Assembly: GCF_019977315.1 (NCBI RefSeq)
Contig: NZ_AP024652.1
Coordinates: forward strand, 4,030,001 to 4,094,000
Direction of reading: 5' to 3'
DNA length: 64,000 bases
Source of the DNA: Arthrobacter sp. StoSoilB22
Lineage (GTDB): Bacteria > Actinomycetota > Actinomycetes > Actinomycetales > Micrococcaceae
The notes under the pieces were generated by a model, which saw only the letters and a program-made list of their open reading frames with translations, was not told where the DNA came from and ran no database searches. The translations under genes were made by a program, and so were the position numbers. Position 1 is the first letter of the stretch, and every line of letters begins with the position of its first letter. This document shows, one piece after another, positions 17,169 through 25,759 of the stretch.

Positions 17169-18656
17169 TTAGGAGTTCTGGGGGAAACCGAGGTTGATGC
17201 CACCGTGGCTGGGGTCCAGCCAGCGGGTGGTGACGGCCTTGCCCCGGGTGAAGAAGCCCACTCCTTCAGAACCGTGGGCGTGGGTGTCGCCGAACAGGGA
17301 GTTCTTCCAGCCGCCAAACGAGTAGTAGGCCATGGGCACCGGGACGGGGACGTTGATGCCTACCATTCCCACTTCAACCTCGTTCTCGAAGCGGCGGGCG
17401 GCACCGCCGTCGTTCGTGAAAATCGCGGTGCCGTTGCCGTACGGGTTGGCGTTGATGGTGGCCAGGGCGTCGTCGTAGCTGTCCACCCGCACCACTGAGA
17501 GCACCGGGCCGAAGATCTCTTCCTGGTAGATGGACATGTCCGTGGTGACGTGATCGAACAGGGTGGGGCCTACGAAGAAGCCGTCGCCTTCGGCGTCGGG
17601 AACTACGCTGCGACCGTCGACGACGAGCGTGGCACCTGCAGCTTCACCGGCGTCGACGTATCCGGACACCTTGTCCCTGTGCTGGGAGGTCACCAGCGGG
17701 CCCATATCGCAACCTCGCAGTCCATCGCCGGTGCGCAGCGAGCGGGCACGGTCAGCGATTTTATCCACCAAAGCATCAGCGATGTCGCCGACGGCCAGCA
17801 GCGCCGAGACAGCCATGCACCGTTCACCGGCCGAACCGAACCCGGCGTTGACGGCGGCGTCGGCGGCGAGGTCAAGATCGGCGTCGGGCAGGACAATCAT
17901 GTGGTTCTTCGCGCCGCCCAAGGCTTGGACCCGCTTGCCGTGGGCGGTGGCGGTCTCGTAGACGTACTTGGCAATCGGGGTGGATCCCACAAAGGAAACG
18001 GCCTTGACGTCGGGGTGTGTCAGCAGGGTATCCACCGCTACTTTGTCACCGTGAAGGACGTTGAAGACGCCGTCGGGAAGGCCGGCTTCCTTCCAGAGCT
18101 CGGCCACCCAGTTGACGGCCGTGGGGTCCTTCTCGCTGGGCTTGATGATCACGGTGTTGCCTGCCGCGATGGCGATGGGGAAGAACCACATGGGGACCAT
18201 TGCCGGGAAGTTGAACGGGCTGATGATTGCCACGGGACCCAGCGCTTGCCGGATGGAGTGGATGTCCACCTTGGTGGAGGCGTTTTCGGTGTAGCTGCCC
18301 TTGAGCAGGTGCGGAATACCGCAGGCGAACTCCACCACTTCCTGGCCGCGGCTTACTTCGCCCAGGGCGTCGTCCAGCACCTTGCCATGCTCGGAGGTGA
18401 TGATCGCGGCGAGCTCGTCCTTGCGGGAGTTGAGGAGCTCACGGAAAGCGAAAAGAACCTGGGTTCGGCGGGCCAGGGAGGTATCGCGCCACGCCGGGAA
18501 GGCCGCTTTGGCGGCGGCGACTGCGGTGTTTCCGTCCTCCACGCTGGCCAGGGCAACCTGCCCGGTGACCTTACCCGTGGCCGGGTTGGTAACGGGAGCG
18601 GTGCGGTCTCCGGCCGGGACGTAGCTGCCGTTGATCCAGTGCTCGATGGTGTTCAA
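17169..18656 (-). CDS. mmsA: CoA-acylating methylmalonate/malonate-semialdehyde dehydrogenase
   Basis: Aldehyde dehydrogenase of 495 residues that oxidatively decarboxylates malonate or methylmalonate semialdehyde to acetyl- or propionyl-CoA with NAD and CoA. The MmsA/IolA pattern is clear (HWINGSYVPA, ISPFNFPAMVPMWFFPIA, and the catalytic Cys280 in GSAGERCMAVS). The start codon is TTG, supported by a strong AAGGAG six bases upstream. First gene of the operon with the transaminase; the PucR-type gene is divergent from it, across a region with symmetrical TGTGTAA motifs. Confidence 0.93.
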   Translation of the reverse strand: MNTIEHWINGSYVPAGDRTAPVTNPATGKVTGQVALASVEDGNTAVAAAKAAFPAWRDTSLARRTQVLFAFRELLNSRKDELAAIITSEHGKVLDDALGEVSRGQEVVEFACGIPHLLKGSYTENASTKVDIHSIRQALGPVAIISPFNFPAMVPMWFFPIAIAAGNTVIIKPSEKDPTAVNWVAELWKEAGLPDGVFNVLHGDKVAVDTLLTHPDVKAVSFVGSTPIAKYVYETATAHGKRVQALGGAKNHMIVLPDADLDLAADAAVNAGFGSAGERCMAVSALLAVGDIADALVDKIADRARSLRTGDGLRGCDMGPLVTSQHRDKVSGYVDAGEAAGATLVVDGRSVVPDAEGDGFFVGPTLFDHVTTDMSIYQEEIFGPVLSVVRVDSYDDALATINANPYGNGTAIFTNDGGAARRFENEVEVGMVGINVPVPVPMAYYSFGGWKNSLFGDTHAHGSEGVGFFTRGKAVTTRWLDPSHGGINLGFPQNS

Positions 18657-18731
18657 GAGTTCTCCTTGGTGCGGGTGATGTGAAGGCTGGATTCAGTCTG
18701 TCCGGCGTTCAGCAGTCGCAGTAGGGCCTAT

Positions 18732-18768
18732 GTGTAAGAGAATTCCTTGAGAGCCTTACACTGTGTAA
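18732..18768. promoter_or_regulatory. PucR-type operator and leaderless promoter between mmsA and pucR-like gene
   Basis: GTGTAAG (18732-18738) is inverted at CTTACAC (18755-18761), and TTACACtGTGTAA (18756-18768) is a perfect palindrome ending next to the regulator ATG. TACACT (18757-18762) is a good -10 located six bases before that ATG, so the palindrome sits on the regulator's own promoter and next to the divergent mmsA promoter. Confidence 0.65.
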
Positions 18769-20409
18769 ATGCTGCCCACTGTTCGCGCCGTCCTTGAGCT
18801 TCCCGTGTTGCGGGCCGCCGTACCCACCGTTCTTGGCGGTACTGACCGCTTGGAGGCGCCCGTTCGCTGGGTGCACGTCAGCGAAATTCTCGACGTCGGC
18901 GGCCTGCTGTCCGGCGGGGAATTGGTGCTGACCACAGGACTGGAGTTGGAGAAGTCCCCGGAAGAGTCGGCGTCGTTCATCTCTTCGCTGGAGGCCGCCG
19001 GAGCGGCCGGACTGATTGTGGAACTCATTGGCCAGCGCCCCCGCAGCCGCAGGGCCCTGGAGAAAGCGGCCCGCTCCGCCTCCATGCCCGTGGTTGTGGT
19101 GGAGCGTCGGGTGCGCTTTGTCCAGGTCACGGAGATTGTGCACAGGATGATCGTGGCTGAACAACTGGAGCGTGTGGAACGTGCCCGCGACGTCCATGAG
19201 GCCTTCACCGTGCTGAGCTTGGAAAGTGCCGACACCCAACGTGTGGTGGGGCAAGCGGCCTCCATGATCGGTGCATCGGTAGTGCTGGAGGACCTCTCAC
19301 ACCTGGTTCTTGCCTATGCCGGGCAGCGCGTATCCACCACGGATCTTCTGAACGACTGGGAGCGGCGATCCCGGACCACCCCCTTCCCTGCCCACACCGC
19401 ACGATCCGGACCGGAACAGTGGCTCCAGGCGGCAGTGGGAGTACGGCAACAAGTGTGGGGCAGGTTGGTAGTGCCTATGCCACCCGCCGATTTGGACGCT
19501 GATCAGGACATGGCCATCATGGTTCTGGAACGGGCGGCCCAGACCCTGGCCATCAACCGATTGGCGGAACGCGATCAGCGCGAGCTCAGCCACCATGCGC
19601 AAGCCGGACTCCTGAACGCACTCCGCCAACCCCGTGGGCTCAGCGAAGCAGAAGCATTGGCACGCGCCGGTTCCTTGGGGTTGAAGCGATCCTCCTACTA
19701 TGTGCCGCTCGTATTCAGGACTGCCCTCACAGCATGGGGTTCGCCCATCCTTTCCGGCGACCCCTTCGCCGGCCAGCAGGACGAGCGCGAACTCTTGGAG
19801 AGGCTGGCCAAAGCATTGAAGTCCAGCGCCGGCACAGCGTTGGCGGCAAGCATCCAGTCCGGTTCAGTAGGAATGATCCTTTCCCTCCCCGCCCGGCAGC
19901 AGGAGGAACCGACGCTCCACATCCTCTCGGAGGCAGCCGCCGGTCCGGCTGAGGCCACACCCCCCGGCTGGATCATCGGAGTTGGCCGTCTGCAGCCAAC
20001 GCTCTTGGAGGCCGCAGCGGGCATCGACGAAGCAGCGCATGTGGCCGAAAGCGCCGCCACGCTCCGGGATACGGGCAAGCCCTACTTCCGGGCTACGGAC
20101 GTGCGCCTCCGCGGGCTGCTGGCTCTCTTGCGCAAGGATCCCCGCGTTCAGCAGTTCGTGGAGTCGGAGTTGTCCGCCGTCCTCCGAGCGGATGCCGAAG
20201 GCAAAGGCGAATACCTGGACCTGCTGGGACGGTACCTCGGATCCGGTGGCAACAAGGCCGCCATGGCACGCAGTGGCTACCTGAGCCGGCCCACTCTTTA
20301 CGCCAGGCTCAGGAAACTCGAGGATCTGCTGGGGGTGGATTTGGAGGACGCGGAATCGCGGACCTCACTGCACGTGGCGCTCCTGGCGCACCTCATCCGG
20401 GGGCAGTGA
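18769..20409 (+). CDS. PucR-family transcriptional regulator
   Basis: A 546-residue regulator with the PucR N-terminal domain (about 1-125: RWVHVSEILDVGGLLSGGELVLTTG) and the C-terminal PucR helix-turn-helix (about 480-540: GNKAAMARSGYLSRPTLYARLRKLEDLLG). Such proteins control purine, GABA or amino-acid catabolism, for example GabR of Corynebacterium. It is divergent from the mmsA-transaminase operon and most likely controls it and itself. No ribosome binding site precedes the ATG, and a TACACT -10 six bases upstream suggests a leaderless mRNA. Confidence 0.9.
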   Translation: MLPTVRAVLELPVLRAAVPTVLGGTDRLEAPVRWVHVSEILDVGGLLSGGELVLTTGLELEKSPEESASFISSLEAAGAAGLIVELIGQRPRSRRALEKAARSASMPVVVVERRVRFVQVTEIVHRMIVAEQLERVERARDVHEAFTVLSLESADTQRVVGQAASMIGASVVLEDLSHLVLAYAGQRVSTTDLLNDWERRSRTTPFPAHTARSGPEQWLQAAVGVRQQVWGRLVVPMPPADLDADQDMAIMVLERAAQTLAINRLAERDQRELSHHAQAGLLNALRQPRGLSEAEALARAGSLGLKRSSYYVPLVFRTALTAWGSPILSGDPFAGQQDERELLERLAKALKSSAGTALAASIQSGSVGMILSLPARQQEEPTLHILSEAAAGPAEATPPGWIIGVGRLQPTLLEAAAGIDEAAHVAESAATLRDTGKPYFRATDVRLRGLLALLRKDPRVQQFVESELSAVLRADAEGKGEYLDLLGRYLGSGGNKAAMARSGYLSRPTLYARLRKLEDLLGVDLEDAESRTSLHVALLAHLIRGQ

Positions 20410-20438
20410 CGTCTCGCTGTTGATGGCACCATGGACAG

Positions 20439-21356
20439 ATGGCCAAGCCCTTCACCCTGACGCAACTTCGGTACTTCGCCGTGGTGGCCGAACTCGAGAA
20501 CATGACAGCTGCCGCCCAGCGGCTCATGGTGACGCAGTCTGCCCTGTCGGCTGCCATGGCTCAGCTGGAAGCAAGCCTGGCTACGCAGTTGTTCGTGCGC
20601 CACAAGTCCCGCGGTTTGCGGTTGACGCAGAGCGGCCGCCAATTCGCCCAGGACATCAAGTCCTTCCTGGAGCAGGCAGATTCGCTGTATGAGTCGGCGC
20701 GGGGACTTTCCACCACGCTGGTAGGTGAGTTGAAAGTGGGCGTTTTTGCCCCCTTGGCGCCTTTCCGTCTTCCCGCCATCCTGCAGACCTTCGAAACCCG
20801 GCATCCCGGCGTCGAAGTTTCCATTCTGGAGGCGGACCTGGCCACGTTGCAGGACGCGCTGATGGATGGCCGCTGCGATGTTGCCCTCACTTACGGGCTG
20901 GGTCTTGGCAAGGGGTTCGCCTACAAGGTGGTGGAGCGGGTTCCGCCGCACATCCTGGTCCACCAGGGTCATCCGGCGGCGGGGCGCCCGGAACGCGAAA
21001 TTGCCCTGAAAGAGCTCGACGGCGAGCCTTCCGTGGTGTTGGACCTCCCGCACAGCCGGGAGTACTACGAGCAGTTGTATGCCACAGCAGGGGTAGTCCA
21101 GAATGTCCGCCATCGATTTGCCGGCTACGAGACGGTCCGCTCGTTTGTTGCCAAGGGTCACGGCTATGCCATCCTCAACCAGCGCCTGCACAGCGACGTG
21201 ACCTACTCGGGCGGCAAGGTGGTCCCGTTGGCATTAACGGATGCGTTTCCCCCGATCGAGGTGATGCTGGTCAGGCCCGAAGGTGTCCAAGCCACCAAGC
21301 GCGTCCTCGCTTTCGAAGAGACCTGCCTGACCTTGTACGGAGCTGCCCGCGACTAG
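20439..21356 (+). CDS. LysR-family transcriptional regulator
   Basis: A 305-residue LysR-type regulator with an N-terminal winged helix-turn-helix (LTQLRYFAVVAELENMTAAAQRLMVTQSALS... about 5-65) and a substrate-binding-like effector domain (LVGELKVGVFAPLAPFRLPAIL onward). It follows the PucR gene by 29 bases on the same strand but is followed by its own 330-base gap and then the transporter/M20 hydrolase/amidase group, which is its likely target. Here regulator and targets point the same way, so the usual divergent LysR layout is absent. Confidence 0.92.
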   Translation: MAKPFTLTQLRYFAVVAELENMTAAAQRLMVTQSALSAAMAQLEASLATQLFVRHKSRGLRLTQSGRQFAQDIKSFLEQADSLYESARGLSTTLVGELKVGVFAPLAPFRLPAILQTFETRHPGVEVSILEADLATLQDALMDGRCDVALTYGLGLGKGFAYKVVERVPPHILVHQGHPAAGRPEREIALKELDGEPSVVLDLPHSREYYEQLYATAGVVQNVRHRFAGYETVRSFVAKGHGYAILNQRLHSDVTYSGGKVVPLALTDAFPPIEVMLVRPEGVQATKRVLAFEETCLTLYGAARD

Positions 21357-21549
21357 GTTTCGCTCCAGCTTCTATCAAATAAATCGATCGCAGAATCAAA
21401 AACAATCAATTGGACAGATGTGACGCGGGTCACCGATGGTTGAACAAGTCCGGCATCGACATCAGCGCGGAAGACCCCCAGGTCCCCGCCACTGCAGGAA
21501 AGTCGCCTTGGCCGGACCCCGGTTTGCCATCCTGATCAGAGGAGATTCG
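21357..21549. promoter_or_regulatory. regulatory gap before the transporter operon, with a CRP/GlxR-like site
   Basis: TGTGAcgcgggTCACC (21419-21434) fits the TGTGA-N6-TCACA CRP/GlxR pattern at nine of ten positions. A+T-rich sequence (21375-21412) with ATCAA repeats lies just before it and could hold the promoter or LysR sites. No gene is seen before 21550. Confidence 0.5.
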
Positions 21550-21699
21550 ATGGTGCAGAACAGCGTCGAAAATGTCCGCGCGGTTTCCCCGCATGGCCCC
21601 GTCAGCAATAACCAGGCAATAATCGCCAACATCATTTCCCATAGCCGAAACACTGAATCGGCAACAGGAAACCTGAGCAACCTAGCGTGGCAGTCATGA
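21550..21699 (+). CDS. 49-residue small ORF coupled to the MHS transporter gene
   Basis: ATG (21550) to TGA (21699) has a strong AGGAG (21540-21544) five bases upstream and its stop overlaps the ATG of the transporter (ATGA at 21696-21699). The peptide begins MVQNSVENVRAV, is Asn/Ser-rich, has no transmembrane segment or cysteine, and resembles no family I recognise. It may be a true small protein or a translated leader setting transporter expression. The transporter lacks its own ribosome binding site, which supports coupling. Confidence 0.55.
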   Translation: MVQNSVENVRAVSPHGPVSNNQAIIANIISHSRNTESATGNLSNLAWQS

Positions 21700-23039
21700 C
21701 CCTCAACAAGCTCGCCGCACACGAATCGGCCAAAGATCCAGCGGCCTCGGCGCCCTCCACCAGTGACAAGTCCACAACCATGCAGAAGCGTGTTCTGGCA
21801 GGCGGCAGCGTCGGTCAGTTCATCGAATTCTACGACTTCACCCTCTACGGCCTCACAGCTGTGGTGTTCTCCCAACTCTTCTTCCCGGGCAGCAACCCGC
21901 TGACAGCCATGCTCGCTACGTTCGCGACGTTCGGCGTGGCTTTCGTGGTCCGCCCCCTCGGCGGCCTGTTCTTCGGTGCACTGGGTGATCGGATCGGTCG
22001 GCGGCGCGTCCTCACCATCACCCTCATAGCGATCGGCGGAGCCACTGCCCTCATGGGACTGCTCCCCACCTACGCTCAAATCGGAGCTTGGGCACCGGCC
22101 CTCCTGGTGCTCTGCCGGCTTATCCAAGGATTCTCCGCGGGTGGCGAATCTGTTGGCGCCCCGTCCTTCGTGTTCGAACACGCGCCCGTGAGCAAACGTG
22201 GCTTCTGGCTCAACATCACCATCGCGGCAACAGCGCTGCCCTCTGTGGTGGCAGGTTCCATGATCCTGATCCTCAGCCAGTCCATGCCCAACTCAGCATT
22301 CATGGAATGGGGATGGCGCCTTCCGTTCCTGCTGGCCCTCCCCCTTGCCTTGTTTGGAGTGTGGATTCGCAGCCGTACCGAAGAAAGCGATGTCTTCAAA
22401 GAGGCACAATCCGGTCAGACCAAGGAATTCAGCCCCATCCGCGAGGCTTTCCGCGAAAACAAGCTCCGCATGGTGCAGGTCATCTTCGTCATGGGCCTGA
22501 CAGCCATGGGATTCTACTTCCTCTCTGCCTACTTCGTTTCATATGTCCAGACCACAGGAAAGCTCAGCCGCGAGCAGTCGCTGATGGTCAACGCCGCAGC
22601 ACTGGCACTGTATGCCGTACTCCTGCCGATCGGCGGACGAATCGGGGATCGTTTCGGCCGCAAGCCAATGTTGATTGCTGGTTCCGCTGCCTTGGCTTTG
22701 CTGTCCATACCGAGCTTCATGCTCGTCACCAGCGGCAGCCTGCCCCTGGCATTGCTCGGCCAGTCCATCTTCGTGGTGGCACTGTGCATCTACGGCGGCG
22801 GCTGCTACACGTTCTTCGTCGAGATCTTCACCACAAAAACACGCTTCACCTCGGCCGCTGTTAGTTATAACGGCGCCTATGCGATCTTCGGCGGCACCGC
22901 TCCACTCATCGGCACGGCTTTGGTAGGCGCTACTGGAGTACCGCACGCGCCGGGCCTCTACATGGCGGCAGCTGCCGCCGTCGTGCTTCTCCTGATCCTC
23001 TTCACCAAGGTGCCCGAGACCCGCGGCCGAATGGGCTGA
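21696..23039 (+). CDS. MFS transporter, metabolite:H+ symporter (MHS) type
   Basis: A 447-residue twelve-helix permease of the MHS subgroup (KgtP/ShiA/ProP-like). Visible motifs are the first helix GQFIEFYDFTLYG, the loop 2-3 GALGDRIGRRRVL signature, and LIQGFSAGGESVGAPSFVFE. Members import dicarboxylates, shikimate or osmolytes with protons. The ATG at 21696 overlaps the stop of the small ORF; an in-frame GTG at 21687 is possible but has no ribosome binding site. The following M20 hydrolase and amidase suggest an amide or ureido compound as substrate (inference). Confidence 0.88.
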   Translation: MTLNKLAAHESAKDPAASAPSTSDKSTTMQKRVLAGGSVGQFIEFYDFTLYGLTAVVFSQLFFPGSNPLTAMLATFATFGVAFVVRPLGGLFFGALGDRIGRRRVLTITLIAIGGATALMGLLPTYAQIGAWAPALLVLCRLIQGFSAGGESVGAPSFVFEHAPVSKRGFWLNITIAATALPSVVAGSMILILSQSMPNSAFMEWGWRLPFLLALPLALFGVWIRSRTEESDVFKEAQSGQTKEFSPIREAFRENKLRMVQVIFVMGLTAMGFYFLSAYFVSYVQTTGKLSREQSLMVNAAALALYAVLLPIGGRIGDRFGRKPMLIAGSAALALLSIPSFMLVTSGSLPLALLGQSIFVVALCIYGGGCYTFFVEIFTTKTRFTSAAVSYNGAYAIFGGTAPLIGTALVGATGVPHAPGLYMAAAAAVVLLLILFTKVPETRGRMG

Positions 23040-23083
23040 CGCACACCGCACCCACCGCATTCCACAGCACCCTAAGGACCTCC

Positions 23084-24316
23084 ATGACTTCCTCAGCTTT
23101 TCTTCAGGACTTCCACCACGTGGCCACCATCGGTGCCACAGCCAACAACGGCGTGGACCGCCAGGCCGCAACGCCGGAAGATGCCGAAACCCGCGCCTGG
23201 TTTGGGCAGTGGATTCACGACGCCGGATGGCAGCTTCAGGTAGACGGCATCGGCAATATGTTCGGGCTGGTTGAGTGGACGCCCGGGGCGCCCTTCATCC
23301 TGATCGGTTCCCACCTGGACAGCCAACCCCTGGGTGGGCGGTTTGACGGCGCCTATGGCGTCATTGCCGCTCTGCATGCTGCCCGGGCCATCGACCTGGA
23401 CGTCAAGACCACCGGCGACGCGCCCCGCTTCAACCTGGCCGTGGTCAACTGGTTCAACGAGGAAGGCGGCAGGTTCGCACCTTCGGTCATGGGAAGCTCT
23501 GTTTTCACGGGGCTGTTTGACCGCGAAGAGATGCTGTCCGTGAAAGATCTCCAAGGCGTCTCAGTCCGTGAAGCCTTGGAAGGCATCGGCTACCTCGGCA
23601 CAGATACGGGACCGAAAGCGGCGGGGTACGCAGAAATCCACATCGAGCAGGGCCGGATCCTGGAGCGGGAAGGGATCAGCATCGGGCTCGTTGATAGCAG
23701 CTGGTACACGCAGAAGTTGGATATTGAAGTGCTGGGCGAACAGTCCCACACCGGTGCAACGGCCATGGCAGACCGCCACGATGCGCTGGTAGCTGCATCG
23801 AAAATCATCCTGATGGTCCACCAGGTCACCGAGGAATTCGCAGAAGAGGCCCTGGTCTCCTCCGTGGGCCAACTGACGCTGGAGCCCAACTCGCCAATCG
23901 TCGTGGCACGTCGTGTGCACTTGGTGGCGGACCTGAGATCCGCTGAACCGGACATCGTGAAGTCGGCCCGGGCCAAGTTACTGGCAGATATCCAGGAGCT
24001 GGCCGTTGAGCATGACATCAAGGTCAACGTCAAAGACTTCGATATCCGCCCCATCCGCCGGTTTCCGGAAGCCGGACTGGAGCTCTCCGCCAAGGTCGCT
24101 GCCAACCTTGGGCTGTCTTCCCGCCGCATCCAGACCATGGCCGGGCATGATTCCGTGGCCATGAACACTGCTGTTCCCTCGGTGATGCTGTTTGTACCTA
24201 GTGTGGACGGCGTATCCCACTGCGAGCGCGAATTCACCACGGACGAGGATATGGTGACCGGCGTGGAGATGCTGACGGGTCTTACCCGGGCTCTGGTGCA
24301 GGGAGAATTGGCGTGA
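23084..24316 (+). CDS. Zn-dependent M20-family carbamoylase/allantoate amidohydrolase-like protein
   Basis: A 410-residue amidohydrolase of the hydantoinase/carbamoylase M20 group. Metal ligands are conserved: His77 (GSHLDS), Asp88 (GRFDGAYG), Glu126-Glu127 (NEEGGRF), His186 (HIEQG) and His379. The family hydrolyses N-carbamoyl amino acids, beta-ureidopropionate or allantoate, releasing ammonia and CO2. An AAGGA element lies upstream of the ATG. The amidase gene overlaps its stop, so the two enzymes probably act in sequence on one imported compound. The exact substrate cannot be told from sequence. Confidence 0.88.
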   Translation: MTSSAFLQDFHHVATIGATANNGVDRQAATPEDAETRAWFGQWIHDAGWQLQVDGIGNMFGLVEWTPGAPFILIGSHLDSQPLGGRFDGAYGVIAALHAARAIDLDVKTTGDAPRFNLAVVNWFNEEGGRFAPSVMGSSVFTGLFDREEMLSVKDLQGVSVREALEGIGYLGTDTGPKAAGYAEIHIEQGRILEREGISIGLVDSSWYTQKLDIEVLGEQSHTGATAMADRHDALVAASKIILMVHQVTEEFAEEALVSSVGQLTLEPNSPIVVARRVHLVADLRSAEPDIVKSARAKLLADIQELAVEHDIKVNVKDFDIRPIRRFPEAGLELSAKVAANLGLSSRRIQTMAGHDSVAMNTAVPSVMLFVPSVDGVSHCEREFTTDEDMVTGVEMLTGLTRALVQGELA

Positions 24317-25749
24317 CCGAATTGCACTACTTGGACGCCAGTACTGCCCTGGGCTTGTTCCGACGCCGTGAGCTCTCGCCTGTGGAGCTCCTGCAATCGC
24401 TGATCAGCCGCATCGAGGAAGTGAACGGCGGCATCAATGCACTGACGGAGACGCTCTTCGACGACGCCCTGCCGGCTGCGCAAAAAGCCGCCACGCGCTA
24501 CGCCCGCGGACGCGATATCACTCCCCTTCTGGGGTTGCCGGTGGCTGCAAAAGAAAAGCACGGGCTTCAAGGCCGCACACTCTCCCAAGGCCTGTTGGCG
24601 CGGAGGGACACCATTGCAGCGGCGGACCATCCTGTGATCGAGAGAATTCAACGCGCCGGCGGAATCATTCATGCCCGGACCACCACCCCGGAATTGAGCT
24701 GCGCCACGGTGACGCACAGCCCGCTCTGGGGTGTCACCCGAAACCCCTGGAATCTGCGGTTCTCCCCCGGCGGGTCTTCGGGAGGTTCCGGTGCGGCATT
24801 GGCTGCAGGCTTCGCACCCCTGGCCACGGCATCAGACATTGCGGGATCAACCCGGCTGCCGGCGTCGTTCACAGGAACCGTGGGCTATAAGGCTCCCTAC
24901 GGAAGGATCCCGGGATTAGCCCCTCTGTCAGCGGACCACTACCGCGGCGATGGGCCCATGGCACGTACCGTGGCAGATACCGCGTTGCTGGCGAATATCA
25001 TGTCCGGGCGACACCCCGGCGATCACACCACTGTGGCGGATGCGGCGTCCATAACTCCCGATCCTGCATTTGTGGCCGGTTTACGGGTTGCGCTGTGCAT
25101 ACGCTTGGGCGATTACCCCGTAGCTCCCGATGTTGAGGCCAACACGCGGCGAGTGGCGCAAGCCCTCACGGCGGCGGGGGCCGTGGTGGAAGAGATCACC
25201 CTCCCGTGGACCGTCCAGAAGATCAGCAAAACCATGTTCACGCATTTCGGATACCTGCTGGGTCCCGCCATGGAGGACGACACGGCCGGGACTGAGCCCC
25301 AGCTCGCCGCTTACACCAGGCGTTTTATGGCTGATGCCCGCGCGGCCGCCGAAGAAAACCGTTTTGTGGACGGGCTCAGGGCCGAAACCCTCCTGCAGGG
25401 ACAGCTGGCAGAGGCCATGACCGGGTTCGATGCGCTGCTGTGTCCTGCGTCGGCTACTCCGGCTTTGGACGCAGACGCCCACTATCTCAACGGAATCGAC
25501 GTCAACGGCCAGCACCTCAGCCATTATTGGCAGGCACACATGACGGCACCGTTCAATATCGCCAACCGTTGCCCGGTCCTGGCCATTCCCAGTGGAATGG
25601 CTGACTGCGGTATTCCCACAGGAGTGCAGATTGTGGGACACCCATTTGATGACGCCACCGTTTTCCACCTCGGGGCGGCCGTGGAATCCACACTTCCGTG
25701 GGCTGATCGCCATCCCGTGGCTCCCGAATTCGCGGGGCATGTGGGCTAG
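24313..25749 (+). CDS. amidase (amidase-signature family)
   Basis: A 478-residue Ser-cisSer-Lys amidase: Lys80 in LPVAAKEKHG, the GGSSGGSG loop (153-160) with the cis-Ser, and nucleophile Ser179 in DIAGSTRLPA. The segment is usually D-x-G-G-S; here Ala replaces the first Gly. It would hydrolyse a carboxamide to acid and ammonia. The GTG start overlaps the M20 hydrolase stop (GTGA), so the transporter, M20 hydrolase and amidase form one operon. Its stop lies only ten bases from the stop of the convergent oxidoreductase, with no hairpin between. Confidence 0.92.
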   Translation: MTELHYLDASTALGLFRRRELSPVELLQSLISRIEEVNGGINALTETLFDDALPAAQKAATRYARGRDITPLLGLPVAAKEKHGLQGRTLSQGLLARRDTIAAADHPVIERIQRAGGIIHARTTTPELSCATVTHSPLWGVTRNPWNLRFSPGGSSGGSGAALAAGFAPLATASDIAGSTRLPASFTGTVGYKAPYGRIPGLAPLSADHYRGDGPMARTVADTALLANIMSGRHPGDHTTVADAASITPDPAFVAGLRVALCIRLGDYPVAPDVEANTRRVAQALTAAGAVVEEITLPWTVQKISKTMFTHFGYLLGPAMEDDTAGTEPQLAAYTRRFMADARAAAEENRFVDGLRAETLLQGQLAEAMTGFDALLCPASATPALDADAHYLNGIDVNGQHLSHYWQAHMTAPFNIANRCPVLAIPSGMADCGIPTGVQIVGHPFDDATVFHLGAAVESTLPWADRHPVAPEFAGHVG

Positions 25750-25759
25750 CGGAGTCAGC

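Noticed and set aside
21683..21696. TAGCGT seven bases before the transporter ATG, suggesting a leaderless transporter mRNA
   Set aside because: The coupled 49-codon ORF with a strong ribosome binding site explains initiation at 21696 better, and no -35 is visible.
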